DNA from: CALGLS01 sp047626155
GTDB lineage: Bacteria > Bacteroidota > Bacteroidia > Chitinophagales > Saprospiraceae
NCBI GenBank assembly: GCA_047626155.1
Contig: JBLHRR010000115.1
Location: forward strand, 1 to 18,138
Reading direction: 5' to 3'
Length of the DNA: 18,138 nucleotides
How positions within the stretch are numbered: the stretch's first letter is position 1; the number at the start of each line of letters is the position of its first letter. A program made the translations under genes and the position numbers. The notes beneath the pieces were generated by a model. That model saw only the letters and a list, made by a program, of their open reading frames with translations. It was not told the DNA's origin and made no database searches. This document shows positions 7,331 through 17,300 of this stretch, in pieces.

Positions 7331-7385
7331 ATGGAAAACGGATAAAGAAAATGGCGTGAAGAAGTGGATTAAGCACTAGGTCTAG

Positions 7386-7580
7386 GAGCATCGCTCAGGC
7401 AGCCCTTGTAGCACCCATCATTTACCTAAACTACCTGCTATAGAGTAGCTCTGGCAACGTGATACATTCTCTGGTATTTTTTAACGTTTCCAGAGCCTGC
7501 CTGACCCTGCCGAACGGGCTCTGCTGAAAGACTTTCGTCTTTCTTCGCTACAAACGCGGCCAGGGCGATGCCCTTTTTTT
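7386..7580 (+). ncRNA. Candidate structured RNA or palindromic element ending in a terminator
   Basis: The ends are self-complementary: 7386-7412 pairs with 7547-7573 at 21 of 27 positions without gaps, including the blocks GCATCGC and TTGTAGC. Inside are a hairpin (AGCTCTGGCAACGT at 7447-7460 against ACGTTTCCAGAGC at 7484-7496, one mismatch) and a tight hairpin, GAAAGAC-TTTC-GTCTTTC (7526-7543). The right end can instead fold locally as AGGGC-GAT-GCCCT followed by TTTTTTT (7574-7580), a classic + strand terminator shape. Read as RNA this gives a closing stem, an open middle and a terminal stem-loop over about 190 nt, loosely 6S-like in shape only. Against it, no clear promoter is seen upstream, and a MITE-like dispersed repeat would look similar. 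I do not match it to a known RNA family. Confidence 0.4.
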
Positions 7581-7619
7581 GATACGAGATATAATCTTTA
7601 ACAAATTCAAAAGTGCATT

Positions 7620-7668
7620 AAAAAAAGAAACCCGGAACAGCGATTAGCTATTCCGGGTTTCTTTTTTT
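7620..7668 (-). terminator. Strong terminator, possibly bidirectional, behind the small T9SS gene
   Basis: An 18-bp perfect stem, AAAAAAAGAAACCCGGAA (7620-7637) with its exact complement at 7651-7668, encloses a 13-nt loop. The GC core GAAACCCGGAA/TTCCGGGTTTC is flanked by A-runs on one side and T-runs on the other, so it works on both strands. It lies 17 bp past the stop at 7685 and also backs onto the structured element. Confidence 0.9.
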
Positions 7669-7684
7669 CTCTTTTATTTCAAAC

Positions 7685-8047
7685 TCAACGCTTATTCAAA
7701 CGCTCCGTTGTAATCACTTTATTTTGCGCATCTAATAATTGTACCAGATACAATCCATTTGGCAAGGTGGCTACATCGTACTTCTCTTCCTGATCTATCA
7801 CATCATACAATTTAAGCGGGCTCCCAATTAGGCTCAAGATTTTAATCTTACTTACATTCTTCACCTTAGACAACTTAATATAATGTGTCGCAGGGTTCGG
7901 ATAAACCTTAATTTTAGGATTTTGTGTATCAATTCTACTTGTATTCAAAGCGGCAATGGCACTAGCATTACTACTCGCTGTTTGCGACCAGACTACTCCC
8001 AGAAAGAGGAAAGAAAGTATGGAGGTGAGTAGTAAAGTTCTTTTCAT
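7685..8047 (-). CDS. Minimal secreted protein: signal peptide plus T9SS type A sorting domain
   Basis: The product is 120 residues. A signal peptide covers about 1-22 (MKRTLLLTSILSFLFLGVVWSQ), followed by a short Ser/Ala/Asn linker (23-43). From about 44 a type A (Por_Secre_tail) sorting domain fills the rest: KIKVYPNPATHYIKLS (45-60), ILSLIGSPLKLYD, then DVATLPNGLYLVQL and the basic end ERLNKR. Type A tails direct export through the type IX secretion system and are usually removed at the surface. Here there is almost no passenger, which is unusual. I choose the ATG at 8047 because the signal peptide begins there; the frame stays open to an ATG at 8146, but that extension is not signal-like. 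The first 20 coding bases match the start of the giant gene with one mismatch. It may be a stub of a larger protein or a genuine tiny surface peptide. Confidence 0.8.
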   Translation of the reverse strand: MKRTLLLTSILSFLFLGVVWSQTASSNASAIAALNTSRIDTQNPKIKVYPNPATHYIKLSKVKNVSKIKILSLIGSPLKLYDVIDQEEKYDVATLPNGLYLVQLLDAQNKVITTERLNKR

Positions 8048-8148
8048 ATTTGAATTTAGGATGCTGTTATTTATTCTGTTTGTAAAGCAAGGTTGTTTGC
8101 TCATCTCCTTTCTTATGCCAACAAAGTAAGTTAAAATTATGGGCAACT

Positions 8149-8156
8149 CAAACTTA
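8149..8156 (-). promoter_or_regulatory. Candidate -7 element for the small T9SS gene
   Basis: The minus strand reads TAAGTTTG, an exact TAnnTTTG match, about 102 bp upstream of the ATG at 8047. The nearest upstream TTG is 26 bp away, slightly long for the -33 element. The implied leader is about 95 nt. Confidence 0.35.
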
Positions 8157-8296
8157 TTGTGTACCCCTTAATGAATCTTTAACAAAAAATCGTTGAGAAA
8201 CTATATCATAATAATACAAAAATTAAACCAGTGAGCGTTAAGAAACCCGCCCTTTGACGAATTGTTGACGTTTAAGTGATCTTAAGGATATAAAAG

Positions 8297-8343
8297 ATGC
8301 CCTGTACCTAAAGTACTACTTTGTAATACGCGGCACAGGGCAT
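8297..8343 (-). terminator. Terminator of the giant surface-protein gene
   Basis: ATGCCCTGT (8297-8305) pairs perfectly with ACAGGGCAT (8335-8343), and an inner AAAGTA/TACTTT palindrome lies in the loop. On the minus strand it is followed by CTTTTATAT, and on the + strand by TTTTGTTT. It lies 55 bp beyond the giant's stop codon at 8398. Confidence 0.65.
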
Positions 8344-8397
8344 TTTGTTTAAAACAACTTAGGACAAATTGATAACTGTCTGGAGACCGATTACCCT

Positions 8398-11300
8398 CTA
8401 TCTAAACAAAGTCACATCTCCTTTATAAAACCCGATGTAACCATCAATAAATTCTATCTCCACCATATAAACAAATACGCCGGGGTTCATCATATTTCCT
8501 CTGAAACTGCCATTCCAACCGTGCTCTTTTTTATTAGGATCGAAAATGGTTTGCTCAAAAATAGATTCTCCCCATCTGTTATAAATGTAGAGATAATTGA
8601 TCTGCTTGATCTGAGCGCTATCCCCATAAATCATAAAGATGTCATTTGTCAAATCATCATTAGGAGAGAAAGCCGATGGAATAAATACCTTTCGGTCGAT
8701 GTCTACATCTACGCGAATTCGGGCTTCGGCACTACAACCATTGATGTCCGTAATTTCCGCAGCAACGTATCCACTGCTTACGGTCTGAATACTAATGGTA
8801 GAGCAATCTTCTGTTTGACAATCATAATCATAAGCCGTCTGCCATACGAACGATTCTATTTCATCTGGAGAAAGATTCACGTTGGCTGTAATCAAAGCGC
8901 TATCTCCAAGTGACAATTCAACCTCTCCTTCCAGTCCGAACACAATTGGATCTGGTTCTGTAATTGTAATCAACGTACTCCATTCACAACCATTGGCATC
9001 TTCCAAGCTAAGCTCGTAATCCCCTGCCGTTAGTTCCGGGTAGAAATTATCATTTGCATAAGTCGATCCATCAAAGGAATAGACATAAGGAGCTGTCCCT
9101 CCTTCTACCCCAGAAATGATAAGCACTCCTGAGTTTTCGCCATAACAATTAGGCATATCCAATTCATAGATAGCCGCTTCCGGTAAGTCCTCATTTTGAG
9201 AAACAATCGTATTTGCCACAGCCGTGCAACCATTGTTATTGTTTACTACAATCAAATTGTAAGAACCCGATGTACCAACCGTTACTTCCAATGTCGTTCC
9301 CAATTCTATGTCTGAAGAATCTAACCATTGATAAGTGAAATTACCTCCACTGGAAGAACCAGCTCCATTCAAGCTCACTTCTTCTACCTGACAATCCAAT
9401 TCTTCCGGCATTCCAATAATAGCCGTCGGCGCTTCAATATCTTGCTCAACTATAATACTGAAATCACTGCTACAACCATTCGACGTATTTGTAACAACAA
9501 TAGTATAAATACCAGGACTGCTTGCTTCTGACATAATATTATCCGCAGCTCCACTTAGTCCCGTACCTGTCCAATTGTAAACAATATCAGCACCTGTTTG
9601 AGAGCCTGTACCATCTAGCTCGGTGGTCAAAATATTACAATCTAACATTGTAGGCGGATTCGCATTAACCGTTGGATAGCTTACATTATTTACTACCGTT
9701 AAAACATCTGTTGCTGTGCAGCCTGTTTCTGTATTAGTTACCAAAACGGTGTAATCTCCATCTTCAGTTATATTGCTCAAGGTCGCATCAGATCCCAATA
9801 CATTACCATCCACATCGGTCCATTCGTAAATCATAGCTGCTCCCGGAGCAGAAATAATTAAGTCCACTTCTTCTGTATTACAATCCAAACTGCTAAGTGG
9901 TGTATTTACCACAAGTTCTGGAGGTAGGTTATTTGGGAGCACTTCTACTTCATCAGGAGAAGAGGTACAACCGTTGGAAAGGTAGGTAACCACCAAACTA
10001 TAGGTTCCAATTTGATCAACTTCCGGGGTCGGATCGTTTACGTTTGTCGAATTGATACCAGGCCCGGTCCATTCTATCACATAACCTACATCATAATTCT
10101 GACCCGGTTGTAATGTCGTTGTTGTATTATCACAAGTCAATTCCTGATTCAAACCAGCTAAGGCAATTGGAACATCTGCACTTTCAGTTACGACCACTAT
10201 GTCTGAAGCGGTACAACCAGTAAGTACGTTGGTAATAACCAGTTCATAAGGACCACTTGCAGATACCGTTGGCGTTAGGGTATTTTCATTTCCATCAATA
10301 ACAAGACCCAGACCATCCCAAGTAATTTGATAAGCCGCGCCAGCTGAAGAACCAGCAGCATTCAAAGCGTTCATCGGTTCCCCACAGGTCAGTTCTATTG
10401 GATCGCCCGCTATCGCCATAGGCTGTTCATTGATAACAATATCAACTGCTACATTTTGTGCAGGGCAGGCCGGACCAGCGGTTACTTCATATTGGAAAGT
10501 ATAGGTTCCTGGCATTTGGTTGTTCGTATTAAAATTACCAGAACCAGCATCAAAGGCTGCTCCCTGAGATGGATTAGCAGACACTTCTGTCCACATTCCA
10601 TTTGTATCTTCATCAGTTACCAAATCAGCTAAGCTTAACAATGTACTTTCATCTGTGCATAAGTCCGTAGGACCGTTGGCTACACCAGCATTCACTTCCT
10701 GATCTACGGTAATCACTTCCGTAAATATATCAGGGCAATTCAATGCCTGTGGATTCGTAAATTCATATTGAATAATGTATTCACCGGCATCAGAGCCAGC
10801 GGCATCAAAGTCACTACCCGTGAGCATGGCTGGATTGGTTCCGATTGGCGAAGCAATAATCGACCAGACACCCGGCTCTATTGTACTGATAGTGCTGTTT
10901 AAGTCCAGCTGACCACCACTATTACAAAGTGGTGTAGTGGGTAAGAAAGTTGCTCCTCCACAAGTACAGTCGATTACAGTAACGGTTATCGGATAACTTA
11001 ATTCAGGACAAGGTGTAATTGCACTGTTGGTTGTATAAACAAAATTATAAGTACCCGCAGTGACTCCATCAAAATTAATATTATTGAACAATCCAGAAGC
11101 GCCGGAACCATCTGTATCTTCCCAGGTTCCATTGGCATCTCCACTGAGTACCAAACCATACAGGTCAAGGAATGAACCAGATAATTCTGTATTACAAATT
11201 TCCGCATTGTCTTGCAAAATTGCTCCTGGCAAATTAACCACATTAACAGCTATTATCGTTTCTCCTGTACAACCTCCTGCGTCCGTTACCGTTACGCTAT

Positions 11301-14300
11301 AGTCACCAGTGGTATTTACTTCTAACATTTGTTCTACAGAACCTGTAGACCAAGCATATTCAGCAAAACCAATTCCTACATCCAGCGAAGTAGTCTCTCC
11401 TTCACAGAAGGCAGGAACACCTGAAATAACAGGATTCAAAGAAGTGCTTTCCGTTATTGTGGTTGATCCAATTGCGGAACAACCATTTGTGTCCGTAACC
11501 GTCACCATATAATCGCCCGCCTGACTTGTACTGATACTTTGTCCGATATCACCAGTAGACCAATTCCAGGAAGCATAAGTACCCGCGTCCAGTGTTGTAG
11601 AATTACCTGTACAGAAAGTCGTTGATCCAGCAATAATGGGTTCAGGGTTGGAGTTCGTAGCAACATTTACCGTAGCAGAACCACTACAGCCTGAAATATC
11701 ATATACAATTACTTCATAGTTCCCTTCCGCTAATACAGTTATACTCGGCGTATTGTCGCCAGTAGACCATTCATAAGTCTCCCATCCTGCGCCAGCATCT
11801 AACAAGGTGTTTTCACCATCACAGAAAGACAAGTCTCCCCCAACTATTGGTATAAGCTCTGTGTTTTCAGTAACCGTTATAGAAGCTTCTCCAGTACAAC
11901 CATTTGCATCTACAACGAGTACAGACACATCCATCCCTGTTGTCAGGTCAATAGTTGGAGTCACTGCTCCAGTCGACCATTGATAGATGGCATAATTTCC
12001 ATCAACAGATAAACTCGTGGCATTCCCGGAACAAAAAGAAGAAGGTCCCAGAATAGAAGGATCCGGATTTTGATTTTGAACAATATCTAAACTCGTCTCT
12101 GCAGTACAACCATTATCGTCCGTTATTATTACGCCGTAGTTTCCGCTTGTCATAGCCTCTACCGTTTGTGTAGTGGCACCATTCGACCATAAGTATTCGG
12201 CATAACCAACTCCAGCATCTAACAAGCTGTTTTCATCTCCACAGAAAGTGGTAAGCCCACCTATAGATACTACCGGATTGGTGTTAATAACTACAGCTAC
12301 TGTACCATCTCCCGTACAACCACTGGCATCAGAAACCGTAACGGTATAATCGCCTGCTATGTTTGTACTAATAGATTGTGTAACTCCACCTGTTGACCAA
12401 ACATAATTTTCAAAACCAGCTCCAGCATCCAACGTCGAGATTCCTCCATCACATAAAGACAAGTCACCTGAAATCGCAGGGTTTAAAGAAATACTTTCTG
12501 TCACATCAATTTGCGCTTCAGCGGAACAACCGTTCACATCTGTCACCAGCACGGTATAGCTACTTGCTGTACTCACCTCCAATGTTTGGGTTGTTGTTGT
12601 TCCGTCAGACCATAAATAAGAGGCATAATCTCCCGCATCTAAGGTCGTGGAAGTTCCAATACAGAAAGTAGTAGACCCGCCGATAACCGGCTCTGGTAAT
12701 CCATTCGAGACTACGGCTACTTCTACGGTTCCGGTACAACCTATTGCATCGGTCACCAGTACGTTGTATTGTCCGGTGGTACTTACGATGATCTCTTGCG
12801 TATTCATATTGTTAGACCACTCGTAGGTAAATCCTGAAGGAGCCGTCAACGTAGTAAATGTACCTTCACAGAAAGACAATTCACCAGCTATCGTTGGTTC
12901 AAGGTTCTCATTTTCGGTAACGGAAATTGCGGCTTCCGCAGTACAACCTGAATCCAGACTTACGATAACACTATAGTCTCCTCCAGTATTTACCATTATG
13001 GATTCCGTATCCGAACCTTCTGACCATTCGTAAGTGGCATAGGTTTCATTTAGCGCCAGGGTAATTTCACTTCCGGTACAGAATACAGTCACCCCTAAAA
13101 TGAGCGGTTCTGGATTTTCATTAACAACGGCTTCTATTGTTTGTTCTGCCGTACAGTTATTTGCATCGGTTACCGTGACACTGTAAGTTCCGGAAACGGT
13201 TACTGTTAGATCTTGATTCAGCGATTGATCTGACCATAGGTAATCTACAAATCCGGCACCAGCATCCAGGGTAATGCTTTCTCCTTCACAAGCCGGACTA
13301 TTACCAAGCACTGCGATTGTAGGATTATTGTTTTCCGAAATTTGAATACTGGTTTCTCCCGTACAGCCACTAGCATCGGAAACAGTCACGTCATAGCTTC
13401 CGGCGCCTACCACCTCTAAGGTTTGTGTATCATCTCCGGTAGACCAGGCATAGGTTTCAAAACCAGTTCCAGCATTCAACAAACTATTTCCGCCTTCGCA
13501 GAAACTCAAGTCGCCAGATATCACCGGATTCAGAGAAGAGCTTTCCTCTACCATAAATTCCGCTTCTCCACTACAACCACTGGCATTCGTGACTGTTACC
13601 GTAAATGTGTTTTCTGTTGTTACTTCTATTGTTTGTTCAACCGAGCTATTTGACCAGCTATAGGTTTCATATCCCGTTCCTGCGTCCAATACAGAAGAAC
13701 TTCCGACACAGAAAGTTGTCGACCCTGCGATGACTGGTTCTGGGTTTGCGTTTAGCGCAACATTGACACTGGCTTCTGCGGTACAACCATTATCGTCGAT
13801 TACTTGTAAGGTATAAGTTCCCGAGGCATCTACGCTGATGCTTTCGCCAGCCGTTCCATCCGACCAGTCATAAACAACAAAGGTACCATCTGCGCTTAGT
13901 TCGGTGGATTCCCCATCGCAAATAGCAGTTATTCCATCAATATTTAATTGTGGTAATGTATTTTCAGTAATCATAATAGCTACTTCACCGGAACAACCAT
14001 TCTCATCAGTGACGATAACACTGTATTCGCCAGAGGCGTCCGCAATTATGGTTTGTCCATTGCCCCCCTGACTCCATTCATAAGTTTCATATCCTGCTCC
14101 TGCATCCAATTCACTACTTGCGCCTTCACAAAAAGAAAGAACACCAGCTATTTGTGGACTTAAAGAAGTATTTTCTATAATTGTTATCATTGCCTCTGCC
14201 GTGCAATTATTGTTATCGGTTACGGTAACTGTATATATTCCACCAGCTACAACTTCGATTGTTTGTGTACCTGATCCCTCCGACCAGAGATAAATCGCAT

Positions 14301-17300
14301 AACCTGCTCCGGCATCTATGATGGTGCTATTGCCTTCGCAAAAAGAAGCGACACCTGTTATGGTTGGTATTGGTAATGGATTGACTGTTACATCAATGGA
14401 ATTTTCTGCGATACAACCCCCAGCGTTTGTTACTGTTACCGAATAAGTTCCGGAAACAGCCACCGTAATGTTTTCACCAGACGTTCCATCCGACCAGCTA
14501 TAGGTAGCGAAGGTTTCATCTGTCCCTAACAAGGTGTTTCCATCCTCACATAAAACAGCCAGTCCGGTAACATTTACAATCGGCAATGCATTTTCGGTAA
14601 CGACAATAGCCGTTTCTCCAGTACATCCACTGGCATCAAAAACGGTCACACTGTAAGTACCTGGGGCAGTAGCAGTGATCGTTTGGCTTACCGCTCCTCC
14701 AGTCCAGCTATAGGTATCAAAAACACCCGCATCTAACATGGTGCTTTCCCCTTCGCAATATTCGGGCAGCCCTGCAATAGCTGGCAATAGTGAATCATTT
14801 TCGGTAACGGTAATGGAAGTCTCTCCCGTACAACCATTGGCATCGGTAACGGTTACATCATAATCGCCGGGAAGATTCACTGTAATGTTTTGTGTACCTG
14901 TTCCTGTTGACCAGACATATACGCTGTACCCTCCTCCTGCATCCAGTGTCGAAGAACTTCCAGCACAGAACGTACTTGCACCAGAAATAAATGGTTGTGG
15001 TGGTGGATTTTCATCAATGACAATAAACGTCTCGGCAGTACAACCAGCGAGGTCAATTACAAAAATGCTATAATTCCCTGGTTCTGTGATCGTGGTTGTT
15101 TGGCTAACGTCTCCATTAGACCAAAGGTAACCGCTATAACCACCTCCTGCATCTAACAAGGTGTTTTCGCCTTCACAATAAACAGCATCACCCACAATTA
15201 CAGGGGGCGTTATTTGATTCAAAACGACTTCTGTATTTTGTAATTCTGCGGCACAGCCATCTACGATTATCTGTACGTCATAAAAACCAGGAGCAGTAGC
15301 ATCCGATGGATTCTGATCAAAAGAAATATATCCATTTGGGCCAGTCCATTCATAGCTAATGGTATTCCCAGGGGTACCCGTCGTTGAGAATAATTCTATT
15401 ACCTGATCGGGACAATAAGGACCGGTATTGAACGCAAGAGCATCTGGAGCAAGGGCAATAATAACCTCTGTAAAAGCCTCTGGAGAATCACAACCATCTA
15501 CGTTAATAATGACGGAGTAAAAACCTGGTTCTGTAGCATCTAAAGGAACTTCCTCTGTAGAGGTATATCCGTTAGGACCTGTCCAGGAATAGGTATTAAA
15601 TCCTCCTGGGACTGAAGTACTGGCAAAGAGTTCTATTAATTGATTGGCACAATAAGGTCCTGTATTTGATGCATCAGCATCTGGTCCAGGAGCCAATGTA
15701 ACTTCTGTTATTGCGTCCATCGATACACAACCGGATGGAGAAGTAACCTGCAAAATATAAAAGCCTGGCTCTGTTGGATCAGAAGGATTCTGCTCGATAG
15801 AGAGATATCCGTTAGGGCCTGTCCAAAAATAGAGACTACCTGGTTCGGTAGAGTCTCCGATTAATTGAATAAGTGCTCCTTCACAATAAGGCCCAGTGTT
15901 AAAGGCAACAGCCACTGGTCCCTGTACGATTTCTATCTCAATTGCTTCTCCTCCTGTACATCCGAAGTTATCGGTATAAATATAAGTGAAGTTATATATA
16001 CCAGGCCCCATTGTACTTGGGAAAAGATCCCCATTAGGGGCAATACCCGGACCACCCCACACTCCTCCAGAAGGTGTAGCTATAAGGGTCAGAAAAAACA
16101 GCTCTTCACAGATAGGCCCCGGATCAGCCAGGACTACAAGAGGAGTTGGATTCATTATAACGACTATGTCAGATATATCCTCACAACCATTTCCATCAGT
16201 TACCGTAACCGTATATTGCCCTTCATCGAAACCAAATATGAGATCTCCTGACATTGGTCCGGCGGGAGTATCCCAATCGAAAGTATAATTTCCATCTCCT
16301 CCATTAGCCACTACAGTTATCTCAATAAATTCGTCTTCTTCACAATAAGAAGCAGGATCCGGAGATATAATGGCCTCTGGTGAATCGTATACTTCTATCG
16401 TAATAGTAGCAGTCGGAGGGCAAGCAAGAGTATTCGTGTAAACAATGTTATAAGTCCCTGGACCTGTAGAAGGATCGAAGACGCCTCCAGGTGCATTCCC
16501 ACTCCAGGTTCCTCCCGGAGGACTGGCCGTTAAGAAAACAGAAGGTTCTGAATCACAAAAAGGACCAACAGGATTAAGTGCTATAACGCTACAAGCCCCT
16601 TCTGTGATGGTCACATCTGCGGTGCAAGTTACGGGCCCGCTGCCATCATCTACAGTTATAGTCACGGTGTTAATCCCCACATCATTACACCCAAATGTAG
16701 AGATGTCCAAAGTTACTTCAGCAGCAGCGCAACCATTTATGGTAACATTAGAAACATCCTCTGGTGTAATAATCGCCATACAGTTCGCATCCAATGCTCT
16801 GCTTATATCTACACAAGCCAGCTCTACCGATCCAGTTCCTGAATCAAAAACAAAGCATTGATTATCTAACCAATCAACACCGTCATTGGCACCAAAAGGA
16901 CCATCGTAGCTGTTACCGTCTAGATTGAAACGACCAACCTGTTCAAAGTTAATATTATCTCCACTGTTATAACCAACGGTAGCAGCAGAGCCGCCGAAGG
17001 GACCACCACCAGAAGCGGTTCCGGTAGTCCAGTTCATATCTCCATATCGAAATTGAATGTTGTTTCCGATGCCAATGATTGGAGCCGTTCCATCACTGAT
17101 GATAAGTTGGAAGGTATTTAAAGGACTACAGTTCATGCTAAACCATCCGACATCTTCCCAGGTAACGATCATATAATTCCCAAACAATTTATATACCGCC
17201 TGTCCGCAGGCCGTATTCCGGGTATCTACGTCTGCCCAAAAAGGAGCTATCATCGGAACGGCATACGGGAATCCATCCGGACTAAATTGGGCAACTCCTT

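Larger units (their letters stand above)
6992..7684. other. Gene-free gap with several inverted repeats and a structured element
   Basis: No protein-coding frame is supported. The gap carries a 13-bp-arm inverted repeat (7022-7094), a second (7264-7330), a long self-complementary element ending in T7 (7386-7580), and the terminator of the next gene (7620-7668). The rest (7095-7263) shows nothing beyond the direct repeat GTTAACTGTTAAC at about 7206-7218. Confidence 0.6.
8048..8397. other. Intergenic region between the giant gene and the small T9SS gene
   Basis: No gene is seen. It contains the giant's terminator (8297-8343) and a candidate promoter for the small gene (8149-8156). The open frame between 8048 and 8146 is an unsupported upstream extension of the small gene. 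Confidence 0.5.

Noticed and set aside
7386..7580. tRNA, tmRNA, RNase P or SRP RNA
   Set aside because: None of the hallmark sequences of those RNAs is present; only the stem pattern is notable.
8048..8146. Longer N-terminus for the small T9SS protein (start at 8146)
   Set aside because: The extra 33 residues precede a good signal peptide at 8047 and would bury it.
11236..15213. CRISPR-like periodicity in DNA
   Set aside because: The period of about 210 bp is codon-level repetition of Ig domains in one open frame, not short direct repeats with unique spacers.
15865..16288. Overlapping + strand frames of 128 and 100 codons
   Set aside because: They are antisense to the giant's Ig-like modules and reflect its repetitive composition.
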